This document shows positions 42,601-56,952 of a DNA stretch of 64,000 nucleotides, one piece after another. A program made the translations under genes and the position numbers. Positions within the stretch are counted from its first letter, which is position 1; every line of letters starts with the position of its first letter. The notes under the pieces were generated by a model that was not told where the DNA came from, ran no database searches, and was given only the letters and a program-made list of their open reading frames with translations. This stretch comes from Brachycybe producta (taxonomy: Eukaryota > Arthropoda > Diplopoda > Playtdesmida > Andrognathidae), in contig JAUPFP010000133.1 in the NCBI GenBank assembly GCA_036925085.1, forward strand, positions 1 to 64,000, given 5' to 3'.

Positions 42601-45600
42601 GGCTTGTTTATCCAATAACTTTATTAATTTTGAACTAATACATATCAAATTTTGTGTCAATTTTTATTACGAATGTTAACGACTAGCTTAAATTACGTAA
42701 GTGCAGGTGTTATAGTTTTCAAAATACGTATTCTTAAAACAAAATGCATGTTATGTGTACCATTCGGCAGTGTTTAAAAGTGATTGTTTGGCACACTTGC
42801 ACCCAGAATACCGGCACAGGCGGCATTTTCTGACTTGCTGCCCATTCCAGTATGTACCTGGCTCTTGGACGCAAGTTTGCTTGGATCTGCTATTGGTTCA
42901 GATTTTTGTGGTGGTAGCAAGTACTCTACTGTCACGTGATGAACGCGGCCGCTTTACCTAACCTTTAAAAAGAAAACCTTGCTGAGAAGAACTGTACTAT
43001 AAAGTGTAAGCCTATCGTTTACAGTGTTTGTGTTTTTGGTGAATTTTATCCGATTTCCTCCCTTTTTTTTTCATTTCGTTAACGACTGCTCCAACCAAAC
43101 CCTAGTTGTGTTCGCTTCTTGTTGTCGAATTCAAACCTCAAGAAAGAAAACTACAGAAGCAGTACTAGTCAGTCGGTGGAAGTGAGCGTAAAAATGGAAG
43201 TTGTTACTGAACGGAATGAGATTGAAAAAAAAAATCAAATGTGCCAAACTGTAGTACACTTGGTTGCGTTTGTCACAAATGGAGGACTATTTGCTTGTCT
43301 TTTATAGCCCACTAGACAAGAAGACTTCTTTCTATCCTCCTCCTACTTCTTTTTCTTCATTCGACATTTTCGATCTTTTTTCAATTGTAACTTATATAGG
43401 CCTATCTTATTGCTACATTTTATACTACATTTCCTCTTTTTCCTTTTCTTCTGATTTCATTTTGAAACTTTCAATCTTTATATCTTTCTCAGACTCCCTC
43501 TTTACACCTTACCCATTACCTATTACTTTCGAAGATCACAGACGGATAGTAGATACAGTAAAAGGATGTCCAACTCCATCCCTTTTAAGCTGGAGTCCAA
43601 ATGTAACCAGAGTTTTCCTTCCTTCGTTTTCAGCGCCATCTTGTAGAAGGTTCAAATTAGGCAATTTGTTTACATACTACATAGGCGAATTTAAAAACAG
43701 AGCATGCAAATGGCAGAATGCTTCTAATACACTATAAATAAATTTCAGAGAGCAATCCCCATCATCTGAACCTTCTTTCAGGGGACACTTTCTAGGTAAA
43801 GGTGGATTTTCATGCACGCTGTTTTTGCCTTCATGAGCTGTGTGCTTTAAGCGTCTGCTTTTTGCTGTGTCACAAGACCACGTGATCAACTGTTCCCACT
43901 ATTGGTGGGGCCTTTGCTCCCTTACGACGTAAGAAAAGGTTACCGGTGCTATACATAAGTACAAACACGCCTCACAACACACAGCAAAATGTCTGTCAAA
44001 GACAGATCGGAGCTGCGTGCCCGTTTACGCCACCGTTTTTTTTTAAACAGTTTGTTAGCTATGGTTTGTACGAATGCGCCAGCTCACATGGTTCTAAGTG
44101 GGTAAGCCGCAAATCGATATGCTCATTTATGCCAAATCGTTGCTGCCTTTCGATTTGCTGATCTGCTTAGGTGCATTTGACCCATTCTCATGAAGCCAAA
44201 ATATCTTCCCTTCCACACTAATAGCTTGAGAATGGGTTAGCTCAGAATTGGAGGCGAATTGGGATTCGGTAAATGAAACACATCTGAGATCCACACACAG
44301 CGGTTACTCTTCGAATTTAAAGGCTGCAAAGTGACATCGGTTTCGATGGAAATCGATGCCCGTCTTTTGTTATGAATTCATTCATTATGTTTTGTTTTCT
44401 GAATAGAAATAGGATTCAATTTTTTGACGAAAATTGTTACTTTCTAAAAGAGTTTTCTTGTCTTTAGCTCTCAACAACCAATCTTAAACCATGCGGTACA
44501 TTTTACATTTTTGATTTTTTTTTTGGTATAATTTCAAGATTCTTATGTAGAAAAGAGGCACAAGAATTTTTCATTGATTTTTAAAGGCATATGAAATTCT
44601 TGCCACCTTTTTTTTTTCATTTTTACATTGTGTCAAAATAGGCCTATAATTGTATCAATGTGTCAAAAATTTTTATGTATTCAACCACAAAATGCAAACA
44701 TAATTTTTTTTTTCTTCATATAGAATACAAAAATATATCTGCAGAAGCTTGCAGAAAAAAGTTTTTCTTCATGTTAATTAAATTTACATCTCTTAATGGT
44801 GATGGAATGTTAGTGTTGGATCAATACTGCATTAAAATTTGATTTCCTATTAACATTAGCTTATAAATCCATTAAGGAAAGGGGTTTTAAAGGGAATACG
44901 GGACTCCATAGACATAATAGAACGATTTGTACAGGGTGAGGATTCACACCTTTAGGTGTACATTTCTGAAGGTGGGAATCCCACGATTTTGAATGCCGCG
45001 GGTTCCACGCTGCCACCGCCAATGATTTTTGATTTTGCTGCCGCCGATTTCATTTTGCTGTCTGCTCATACAAGGCTTGTACAAAGTTTGTAAGGTAAAA
45101 ACATCTGACAAGTATATGTAGGCCTGCACCACTCTTGAAGTGTCGCCTTTAACCTGCAAACATTTGCCATTTTGCCGCACCTTGTACAGTAACTTATGGT
45201 GAAATATTGATATATTTTTGTTGTTATACTTTTACGTAAAACAATGTTTAGGAGCAATGTAAAAAAAACTTCAAAGTCAGTTACGGACTAGAAGAGTCAA
45301 GGACAAACATGAATGGATTTTTTTATCTCTTGAAAAATATGTTCATTCTTCTCAATGACACTTCTAGTTTGTAATTCACTTTAAAGGTATATATGTTTTT
45401 ATGAAGATATCTTTAAAATTAAAATTTTGACATTTTTTTAGTCTTTTTGAGCCAATTTTTTTTTTAAAAAAATTCAATATTTTAACATTATTTTAAATAG
45501 TTTTGATGGCAATCAATTGCCGATGAAAATATTTCGAGCACACTCACCTATTATTCTTGTTTGCATGCTTTAACCTTTTTTTTATAAATATAAACACTAT

Positions 45601-48600
45601 AAATATACACTGTAAATGTGAGGCTCACCTTGTTAGTAAAAAGAAAATTTTCTTATTTCTAAATTTATGAATAAAAATTTTGCATTTGAACTTTCTGAAT
45701 AAGGCTTCAACACAGAAAACCCCTGTTTTAATGAGTGCCTTTAAACAGTTTTTTTCATGTTAGAACTTTCTGCTCTGAGGGTTCAAGTTTGAACAATTTC
45801 CTTTCTTCTATTTGGGCCTTATTATATTTTGTTTTCTTTTACCTGTAATACTACGTGTTACATTCTACAATAATTTTTATACATAAGCTACTTATTTTTT
45901 TTTTTTCCGGAAGTTTTAGTTTGTCATACGAATACAGTTTTTTTTGTCACTGTTTATATCTGGTTTAAAAAAATGTAATTTTGTAGTAAATTTTTTTTTT
46001 CATAGTCTAAAATTCTAAACAATATCCTAAATGTAAATCTCATTTATTTGTTTTCTTTTTTCAAAAATCTTATTTTTAGTTGTTAGATCTTTCTGTAATC
46101 AGGTTTTATCTGATTTTCAAAGATCCCACAACACATGCATGAAAGTTGCGACTGAAAAAAGAATTTATATATTTAAAATGCAATGAAACGTCTATTTGTG
46201 GGAGACAACTAACCCATAACGGGCATTTTTAGGTCTTATTCATGGGAATATATTTTTTTTATTAGGGATTTCATAAATGCAGGAGACTTCAATATAATAA
46301 TGAACAGAAATTGTTGTTCCTTTGCAGTTGGCAGAAAGTAGGCAGAAAAAAGGATAAAATTGCTTGTTGCTGCTGCACCGGAAATAGATTTTATCAGTCA
46401 AAAGAAAAGCGTCATTCAGATGGCACATTCTTTATGTTGCTTCTTCTACTATATTTGTCATCCAATGAAAACGCGACGGAAAGCAGAAATGTATTTATTA
46501 TTTCTATTCTCTGATTTTTTTCACACATGTGGGATGTAGCCTCTTTTAGTTTAAAACAAATCTTGAAATTATTTAATATGAAGCTTCGAAAAACCTTCTG
46601 AATGTTTTCTTGCAATTAAATTGAACAAGTAATTAGACTATGGTATGTAATAATAAACTTAATAGCAATATGTGGTCAAACGTCATTCATATAATTTGAA
46701 GGACTTTTTTTTTGTAAAGAATGGTCAAATGTTTTTTTCAAGATTAAAAAAAATGTTCCTCTCAAAGAGAAAATAAATTACATATGCCTGTTTGTATGTA
46801 ATAATCTAGATTGGTTATTTTCTATAAAGCATCTTAAAATGTGCAGTATATAGGTTGTATGTAGGTATCTGTGTCTCAAAAGAGAATTACTTTTGATTCA
46901 TTTTCAGATCATAGTATACATTCATAATACAAGTTTGGTAGTTCACTTTTTTCTACTGATGGATAAGACTTTCTTTTCAGAATTTCAGATGATGAAAAAA
47001 GGGAGAAAAAAAAAGACTTTAGTTTGCTGTAGTTTTTTTCTTCTTCTTCTTCTACTTCTTTTATACACATACAAACACGAATTTGTCTAATAGTATTTAT
47101 GTATTGTACTGGAAATACATTTCTAAATCTGGTATTTACTACAGAAGCTTAATTGGCAAATAGTAAATACTTTGCACACCGAACAACCAACCAACCAACT
47201 CAATCAGTATGTTTTGTGTAGCATCTCTTGTAAGTTTTATTTGAATACTAATCGTATTTACAAGCGTATTCACTGACCCATATTTTCTAGTCTTTAAAGG
47301 GAGTACTGTAGGTTTTTTGTGAATTTTGCTTATAAATCAGTGCAAGAATTCAAGTATCTTTTAAAAGAAATTGAAAGTATACTTTAAACTATAATTGTAA
47401 AGAAATTGAATGGTGTCATCCTTGTGACGATATTTTTCAAAGTAAACTTTTATTTTTTGGCATTTTTGTCAAATGAGGATTGTTGTTTAATTTAAAAAAA
47501 AAACAAGAATGTACTTACGTATGTCCTATTTGAATTGTATTGGCAGATAAAGTTTCTAGTTATGGTCAAATTTGATTTATTTCTTTAAAGTAGTTTTGCA
47601 TTGCTGAATTATTTGGTGTTTTAGGGTCATGGCATACAGGCGACAAAATGAAGTCAAAGGTCGTTGGGATGTCGTAGCAATGTATTTTCTATGGAAGGAC
47701 GCCAACCTTTTTAGGTGATTTTTAATTTAAAGTCGCCTGTGTTCCAAGGTTGGCTCCGGGCCACAGTTACTAGCCAGGGGCGCTTGCCCCCTTTCATGGA
47801 TATTTTATAAGAAAATGTATTGCAAAGCTTCATCAAAATACTGTATTGCATAATTCCACTGAATTTATTTCCATCCTAGTCAACTCAATCAAAGATTAAT
47901 ATTTGGTCCGAACACTAACCGAGAACGGTTATTTTCTTAACTATGTAGTCATTTTCAAATGTCACTTGCCTCCTCTATGAGAAAAAAAAAACCCTGCAGG
48001 CGCCTCTGGGGCCACCAGTTTTAATTTTGTTTCACGCACAAAAAAGATACCTAGTTATGTCTCTGAACTTTTTTTTTATTTTTAATTGCATTAAGTTTTG
48101 TTTCACTAAACTTGTAATCAGTAATTAAAAAAGTTCTTTCTTGGCTTATATATTTTTCTGTAGAGACATTAAAAAAAATAAACTGAAATACAGGTCTCCA
48201 TACATTTGACACACTTTGTACTAAATATATAAAGACAATTTTAACTGAATCTGCGAAATACGCTAGTATGATGCGGATATTTTTGCTTTGCTCCAATTGA
48301 TGACAATGTGTATATTATGATAAAGTTAAAAAAAAAGACAATTGCAAACACAAGAGTGTGTTTGCATTGTTTTCGTTGACAGCATCTGCTACTTCTTGTT
48401 TTACTAAAATAAAAATCTTGTTTCTTATCTTTGTATTTGTATCAACGTTTGTTGATTCTTAAAAGATGTAAGAAAAAAGATGTTCATTAATTATGTCCAC
48501 AAATCTGAGCAAATTTTGACTTCCACCCATCTTAGATCAACAATCATCGTTTACATCTAACCCCCCTTTATTTCCTACTTGTAAACCTAGATCAACATTC

Positions 48601-49188
48601 CAAAAAAAAATATGCTCCATAGTTAGAAATCTGACATCTTCTTTGATGTGTTTCAGAAACATTCTTAAGAAGAAGAAAAAAATAAGTTTGAAAAGTAAAT
48701 TTGAATCACAAACGGGAACTTTCAATTTGACATTTTTTATAAACTTTATATTGTAAATATTTTATGTAAATTATCTTTGAAAAGTGCCAGCGGCTAGTAA
48801 TTAAAAAATACCTCATAGCATATTACAGTCATAAAATGTCTTGATATTCCTTAAAATATGCTGAAATTAATTTCTACGAGGGGTATTAAGTCTTTTTATA
48901 CCAAACAATTTACATTATATTTTCATCAAAAACCTCTTAAGAAAAATTTTAAATAGATTTTAATATTTATTTTAAATAAATATTTTACAACATCCTTTCG
49001 AAGGGCAAATACGCGATCATTTTTTTAAATTAAAATTAAACATTTTATTGGAATTCGAGAAACATTTTACAGAGTTATTTTTTCTTTTACCGGTCGATTT
49101 TAAAATTTACAATTAAAGTAAAATCTGTCATTTTCAAACGGTTGTATCCTGTTGGGACGATTCCGACTGGGACGATTGTAAGTACGCC
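42601..49188. other. AT-rich host DNA, no gene seen
   Basis: Scattered family A and B fragments (45280, 45365, 45680-45800) and a possible MITE at about 47630-47750 (ends GGCATACAGGCGAC and GTCGCCTGTGTTCC). The longest frame (43264-43737) is not convincing as a gene. Confidence 0.4.
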
Positions 49189-49367
49189 GACGTCAAGGGT
49201 TTGAGTTGGAGGCTAGCAGTGACGTGTGGCGGAAACGAATATGTTATAGAACCTGATTACCTGATTAACATACTCCACCAAAAGACACTACTAAACCATA
49301 TGAAAAGAGAAAAGAAATTCGCTACTCTCCACGTCACCGCTAGCCTCCACTTCCGACCCTTGACGTC
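49189..49367. repeat. Foldback MITE with GACGTCAAGGGT ends
   Basis: GACGTCAAGGGT at the left and ACCCTTGACGTC at the right are exact inverted ends, with inner arms GGAGGCTAGCAGTGACGTG and CACGTCACCGCTAGCCTCC. Confidence 0.8.
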
Positions 49368-50581
49368 TGGTAAGTCTTTGACAAGTTTTTAAGTTTATCT
49401 TTGTATAAGTTTCACTTTTGCTTTTAAAGTAACAATTTAGAATACAGCCGAAAATTTCTTAGTTCCTTCTAAAAATTATTATCCACTTTATAAAACTTTG
49501 TCTAAAATTCTTATTGTAGTTGTTAGTTGTATGGTTAGTTTATTTTGTACTTTGTTATGCTTTTCGGATACACCGGTATTTAAAACTGTACTATAAAAAC
49601 CCCTGATTTTTTTAATTTCAAAATAAAGTGATTGTTCATTGAAACTTTTTGTTTTAATATTTAAAACCATTTTAATTAGACTTTCAGTGGGTTATTATAA
49701 AACTTGGCACGTTGAATTTATGTTAAAAAAAAGGTGTGAAACTTATGAAATTAATTCAAGATTCAAAGAAAGAAATCTAAACTCAGGAAGAAGAAAAAAC
49801 CAGCATCCGTCTCCGTCATATTTATAAAGGAAATTGAGAAAATTCATTGCTGCTTTTGTAAGTTTTCCACAAGTTTTTTTCTTCAACCTAAAAAGATAAT
49901 GAATTATCGTCATGGCTGCAAAAACTTTTTTTTTCTCTATTGTATTGGACTTGACGGGTTCTTTTTCATTTTACCAAGCCGAACAAAAGTTTAATTAGGA
50001 TGACGGTTAAGAAATTCTGTTGATGATGGAATATATGTTGAATGAAAATGGATTTGGGGGTTGGTTAAGAGAGGAAGGAATGTAATGTTAGGAGCTCCAT
50101 TTTTTTGAAATGTGGAATTCCTCTTTTCTCTTCATCATTGTCATTATCTGAATCCAATAAATGATTTAATTCTTTATATTCAGGACAATTTTCTGTTTTA
50201 ATTTAAGCCATTTTAATTCTTTTTTGTTTTAGTTATTAATTTGCTTTATTTTCATTTCCTAATTTTCAACACATTCATGAGTCTCGTGATTCAAATGAGA
50301 ATGAAACACAGAAGCACGTGTGCACAATAGGTCGCACCGGGTTCCTGCATACACATTGCAAGGTATTCCAATTGAAGCACCGTATACATATATCCGACCA
50401 ATAACATGCCCAAGAATGAATCTTCCAGTTTTACAATGAAGCAACTAGCACTCACCTAACCCTCTAGTTGGGCTTGGAGCCATTATTTTAGACACATACT
50501 GGGTATTTGATTTGTGAATTCTGTTGGCCACATTTCCACTAGGTATTCTTGTTGGAGCCCTGGTTGAAGTCTGTTGTGGGT
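49368..50581. other. Host DNA, no gene supported
   Basis: Short minus-strand frames at 50259-50681 look slightly less random than elsewhere, with a possible donor GTGAGT (minus, near 50455), but no domain is recognisable. Confidence 0.35.
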
Positions 50582-51100
50582 CAGTGTCGTAGCTAGGTTT
50601 TTGGCGCCGGGAGCAAAAATCTTGATTGCTGCACCCCCTAAAAAAAGTATTCCAATGCGAGCGCAGTGGGCAAAAAAGCAATTTTCAAAAACAGTTATTA
50701 TAATTTCCAGGGAACAAAGCGAGCCATAAGAATGACAGCATTTCTAATATAAATATAATAGTACTTTAAACACTTTTTCTTTTTAAATTATAAAAACTAC
50801 ATTTTCAAATACGAAATTTGGCTTTTGAAAGGGGAGTGTGCGCGGCCAGCCTTCTTCCCCGTATCTGCGGGGATCCATGGCATAGCGTAGCCAGACTAGC
50901 ATGCCAATTTCAAACCAAGTTTTTTAACTAAATATTTTTCTGGTTGCCTTGCTGATTAATATAAAGTCAAATTATTATAATACAAAAAATATTAATTGGT
51001 AAACTTAAAAATAATTTATAAAATTAAAATTACATTTGAAGGCAGAGAGGAAAAGCCTGGACCAAACATGACTTCATTGCTCCCCGTAGCTACGCCACTG
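50582..51100. mobile_element. Nonautonomous DNA transposon with CAGTG...CACTG ends
   Basis: The left end CAGTGTCGTAGCTAGG and right end CCCCGTAGCTACGCCACTG are imperfect inverted repeats of a terminal type widespread in animal genomes. No transposase inside. Confidence 0.6.
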
Positions 51101-54100
51101 TAGTGGATGTCTATTGGAAAGTTTAGTTATGTGAGACATGCTGACTGCTGGGCCCATTGTTGGTAGTGACTTGTATGAATGAAACATCTGGTCAAATACT
51201 TTAATATTGTTTTCTTCCACGTAGGATCCTTGCACATGACCAGTTTAGCCTAAAAAATCTCTAGAATAGGTGTTGTCTGGACTGGCAATTCATCAGTGCC
51301 CTTCAGTGATGATCATGTGGTGGCACTTGCATACCTTTGTAAATAATGTGGTCTTTTATACTAAACCTACAGATGGTGGCAGTAATACTTTCACAGACAT
51401 ATGGAAGAACAGCGTCAGCAGTTACCTAGCATACATGATTAGTGGCTACCTACTAGTGTGCGAGGAATTTTTCATTGCTTTTGTAACATACTGATGTATG
51501 GTATGTCCTCGAGCATGAGTGCGGGCTGGCCATAGTTATTATGTGTACGTTTCTTGCTAATGACTTCTTTAAGCATATGTGCGGATGATCTGTAGTTATA
51601 TTTGCAACACACTTAACAAAACACAAGTGCACGGAGACAAATTGAAGAAATACAAACGCACACACAGCCTTTCCACCCCAACTTTCTTTTACTGCTCATT
51701 TTAATAGCATTCTAAATGTATGAATATGTATGATGTGAGAGAGGACTGCAATCATAAAATTCAACCCAAATTTTTTTTATATTTCTCTTTAGTTGTTTTT
51801 TTCTTCTCACTTTATAGTCGTCGTTTTTCCTATTTCTTATGGGTTTAAATTTAATAGCCAGTACTCAATATGTTTTTAGTATTGGAGTTTTGTTTTACTG
51901 AGAGCTTATATAGGAGAGTACATTCAATTTCAGAACATTTGGTTGACTGACAGATTATTTTTGTTAATACAGTTATGAATGCAAGTTTCATATTGATGAT
52001 AAGAGTATTTTCAAAGTTTTTTTTTCTCTCTTTTTTTGAGTAAGGAGAAAATATATGTCGAGTTTATATAATACAGTATACATGTACACGTATTTTGAGT
52101 TGTATAGTTATTTTTACTATGAAATTCAATAGTAAAGTCTATAAGCATAAATATGGTAATAATAACTTCTTAGAAACGATGAGATGCTAGAAAATTGGAA
52201 TTCTAGAAACTAAAATGTTCTTTTATATTTAAAGATTTTAAACAGAAGTTCAATCTTGTGGGTTTTTTATTGTTTCTGTTAGATTTTTTTTTTTTTCATT
52301 GTGATTTTTTTCTTTCTCCTTCTCTTTAGATATTGTGTTTTGTATTTGACATATGAATGACGTTTGATGTTTATTCTATGACATCAACATGTTCATTGTA
52401 CATGTATTTTTATATTACTTTTGTTTTCTTGACATTTCTTTTTTTATATTTGTGTCAGAAAAACATATTCGCAAAACTTTCATATACTCTTTATTAATTT
52501 CAGACATGTATTTGATCTGACAAATGCTTAAGAGTTATGAATTTTACTATAGGTTTACTAATCTACTGAAACTATAATGTGAGTTATGGATTAATTAATT
52601 CGCTATTTTTTACTCGACCTGTATCGGGTATGTAAGGGTAGAATCACACATGCTGAAAAAACAGCAGAAATTAGAAATAGAAATAAAAAGTCAGAATATT
52701 TTTATGGTTCTTTGAACGGAAAGATATATGTTGGCCTTGTTCAATAAGCCCAGGCCAACACTGTATAAGACAAAACGTTTAAAACGGTCTGAGTCAGGCA
52801 GCGAATTCAAATATAGCATTACGATAGGTGCAGGTAGTGCATGCTGGTGAGACAAGACGTCTTGTCTGACTGAGAAGTACATGTCGTGTCTGAAAGCCCA
52901 TCCCGGCTATTTGCCTGTCTCAGACGAGAATATCAAAATGTACGTTTCAACTCATTTTATCTTTATTTTATATTACAATATTAATAGATTAATTGTGACT
53001 AATCTTATTTAGTGTGGGTTGTAATCGGAACAGACATGCTTCACATATTTTGTCTGAAATGCTTCGGTCAATATGTCTTATTTAGTGTGCGCCTGGCCTA
53101 AGGGAAGAATCACACACAAGTGAGTAACACCTGGAGTCTTCTGTGCAGGGTTTTTGACGCCATCAACACAAGAATTGCCATACTCTTTGCAAAGCCGTGT
53201 GTTAGATGTAGCTCTTGTTTAATGGCGCCACCAACCCTACTGTATATGCTAGTATATTACACGGAATGGACTCACTATGACTTTGAAATGAGTCGGCATT
53301 ATCTTTGTAGGCCATGAAGCAACTATTGCACATATTGTCTGTATGCTGATTAACTTTTACCTTGTCTATAAATAATTCATGATTAACAAATAGTACAGAA
53401 GTTACAGGGTTGAAAAGAATCATGTATTTTTTTTTTTTTGAGAAAAATATAAAAAATATATGCATTGATCACCAAAAAGGATAAAACAATTGTGTCCATA
53501 CCAAATGACAATATGTCAAGGTTAAATGTAGTTTAATCCTGAACCTGCATATAACTTTTTTTTTACTTGTAGTTGAAGGTAGGTTGTTGTTTGTATTTTA
53601 TTGTTTATTTTCTTTGTGTGTACCTTTTTAGTATTCATTTCTTTGGGATTTGGGGAATAAAATACAAGTAGATATTTTTCTATTTTCTGTATTTTTTAGT
53701 AATTCATTTCAAAGTTTATGTTGCTTATAATTCTATTTGTTTTTCTTAAGAGAAAAAATATATTTGTTCACTTTTTGTTACACTTGGGCTTTCAGAAATG
53801 TGTTGCAGTTTTTTGTTTGTTACTGTTAAGTCCTATCTATTGTTATGCATTGTTCCATTTCATTGTAAGAAATGGAAGAAAACTTATAAATGGAACTTTC
53901 ATGAGTCAAACTTCAGTGGTTTATGAAAATTCTATTTTGTTGTTGTTGTTGTTGTTGCCAACGTTACTTTGCAATATTTGTGACTGTCAATGTGAGAAAA
54001 ATCTGTAATTTTGCAAGTTCACTAGTTAATGTACCAAACCACAAATTTGCTAGCACATTTGCACATTTATTAGCATTTTATGCAATTTCTTCAATGTCAA

Positions 54101-56381
54101 CAGCAATATGCGACTTTTTGAAGATTATTTTTTTTTTGTTTTAGGCATTTTGTGTATGTTGCTTAAAGTTCTAATAAATGTGTATATTTACAACGGAGTT
54201 AGCGGTTTTTCATATTGACTAGTGAATTTGCAAAATCACTAATTTTCCACTTTGGCGGGAAAACATAAATATTAGGTTGAAGTTCATGATGAAGCTGCAA
54301 AAGGAAAAAAAAAAAGGAAAGAAGATATTTGAGATTGTTATGTTTTATATTGTTTGGTTCCCACAGGAGAAAAACAAGGAAAAAGAATGAATATGGAGAA
54401 CTTTTTTTTCTGAAGAATATATTATATATTGTATGTATGAGTATATACTGTATATATGCTTGAAATTTTTGTTCTCGATTGGTTGAATTTCAAGTTCTCA
54501 CCGTGAAATATACGACAATCGGTCATAAATTGATCCGAAGTCAAATCAGTGGCTAGAAGAATATATTTTATATATGCTGAGTTGCATCGTTGCAGAAATG
54601 GAAACAAACAGTGAAATCGATGGAAATGTAATTTTTTTCTTCTTCTTCTTCTTCTTGCTTTAAGATCAAGGTGGATCTTCAAATAACGGCTCTTGAGTCA
54701 TATCAGGCTCTTAGACTATAAAGAGAATATTTATTTCGTCTTGTAATGTATATGAACGCCTTTTTCAAATTTAATAAATTCGCTAGTAGTTTGTCTTGCA
54801 AATGGCATAAAAAAACTTTGAACCGATTTTCAACTCCTCAATTCATTAAGAAAACGTGGCACTCAACACTCAACTCGGGCCCCTTTTAAGCATGGTTTCA
54901 GCATGATGTTTTTAAATTTTGTTTATCCAAAGTGAAAAATGAAAATTGAGAATTTGAAAGTGCTACAAATAGTTTGAACATTATTAAAGATATTAACATG
55001 AAAACACTTATGTGATTTATTTACTGTTCTAGTTTCTAAAACATTTTCGATTTTTCTTAATGGTGCTTCTGAAATACAGAATAATCAGAGTTTTGTTGCA
55101 TTGTTGTTTTTTTCTATTTGCGTATTTTGCAAATGGATGCTTATAAAAGTTGTATGTGTGGCCCATTTTATATAAATTCTTGGATATACCCTACGGATAA
55201 GAAAATCTACACAATAATCATGTAAATTTACACTTGACTTTTTGATGTTATGTATTTTTTTTTTCTTCTTGTTTATAAGTATTTTGAGAAAAATAACTAC
55301 GGAAAGTAAAACAAAATCAAAGGTTTTTTTTATTGTTTTCCAATTTCTTTAAACAACAAAAATTATAAATTGTATTGTTTGAAATTTCATTGTCTCAGTG
55401 GAAGGTGATACTGATTGATGTTGATTTTTCACCTAATCAGCTTTTATAACGTTGAAATTGATGATGAAAATGAGCCAATTTATAGGGTATATTTCACCTC
55501 CAACCAAAAAAAAAAACCATGCAAAAAAATTGTCATTTTCTTTCCATATTTTTGTTATGAATATATAATGTTATCTAAGGCGTTAAAAACCTATTCTATT
55601 TTCATTTCTTAGACGTTTATGTCATCATGATGGTTATTTTCCACTTTTACATCTACTGGCTCTTATTATTTTTTTTTCTTCAGATGGGAAGAGAAAGAGG
55701 TTCATTTTTCTACTCAAGATCGTGTTTTTTCGAACACCTACCCACCCACCCTTTTTTTTTTTGCATTATACACTAGATTTTTTTCTTGGGCAACTGCACA
55801 TCCATTCATTACTTTTGTCATGTTTCGCTTGAAACGCTTTTGCAAGATGCATACACACACATGTAGTTGTCTTCATCATCATCGCCTCTGAGACTTATTT
55901 TTCTGTCTTTTTTTTTCTCAATTTTGGTTTCTTTGATTTACTGTGTTTCTATGTCCCTGAACAGAAAGACGCCCATTCAGTTACATATATAATGTAAGAG
56001 ATGTGCAAGTTTACTTGTCTCGCTATAAAGGGATAGAATGATAAAAAAAAAAAACGATTATGAATGGAATTCATATGAAAGAAATAAGTAGACAGAGAAA
56101 AAGGCATTTATTTTTAAAAATTCTATAATTTTGTTGGTTATTTTTATTTTTGGGACCAATTTTTGTGTTTCATTGTTGTGGATTTCATCTCAGTCAATGA
56201 TGACTAGGGTTGCAGGTAAAGGCTAGCAAAGCTTCAGGTTAATTGGGGTTAGTGTACAACAAGCATGTCAAACTCAATGGTTAACACGGGCCAAATAAAC
56301 AATGTCTAAGTTTATGTGGGCTGCAAAAAAACAAAAACTTCAATTATCTATTTTTAATTTTAAAAAAATGAAAATTATATA
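51101..56381. other. AT-rich host DNA, no gene seen
   Basis: TAAGGGTAGAATCACACATG (52629) and TAAGGGAAGAATCACACACA (53099) may mark related element ends. A family A half (inverted) lies at 55026-55045. No gene. Confidence 0.4.
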
Positions 56382-56952
56382 TTAAGCCCAATCTGTGTTT
56401 ATTTGTTTATTTGTCTATAAGTAACACTGCACAAACAATTAAGGACAAAAACCTTGAACCACGTTGGAATTTATATAAATTTAAATGAATAAATGAACTG
56501 CTTTTTTTCTCAAGGTCAACTATATGGTGCACACTCCCCATCTAAGAACCCCATGATATTAAATTGGAGAGGGGAAAAGGTTGGAAAGTGTAGAGGGGGA
56601 GAGAAATGTGGAAGGGGAAAAAGTGGGAGGGGGTGACTGAAATTGAAATGAAAGGAGTAAAGGAACAAACGACGCGCATGCGCACACCAGAGAAAATGAA
56701 ACGCTCATTTTCTTTTTCAAATTTAAAAAGGGGAGGAAATAATAGTAGCAAAATTAAACTAGAATTTATCACAGGCAATTGTGCCCAGCATTAGAATTGC
56801 TTTTGCTCCGCCCTTTTATGAACGTAATCAATTTCTAATTGGGTTTGTTACTTGGTCTGAAGGCATAAAAGGGCGAGGAAAAGAAATTCTAATGCTGGGC
56901 ACAATTGGCTGTGAATTTTGCTCCCGTCATTTATGACGGGTTACCCCACTAG
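56382..56952 (+). mobile_element. Helitron-like nonautonomous element, copy 3
   Basis: Start TTAAGCCCAATCTG after ATTATATA, the same conserved body as copy 2, a complete inner palindrome (CACAGGCAATTGTGCCCAGC mirrored downstream) and the terminal hairpin plus CTAG at 56949-56952. Confidence 0.8.

Noticed and set aside
42353..42679. Plus-strand frame of 108 codons
   Set aside because: Overlaps the degenerate minisatellite whose period is not a multiple of three.
43264..43737. Plus-strand frame of 157 codons, longest in the host part
   Set aside because: Low-complexity start, no domain, no convincing splice or promoter context; length alone is weak evidence.
50259..50681. Two minus-strand frames near a possible splice donor
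   Set aside because: No domain recognised and the left part of the second frame overlaps a transposon end.
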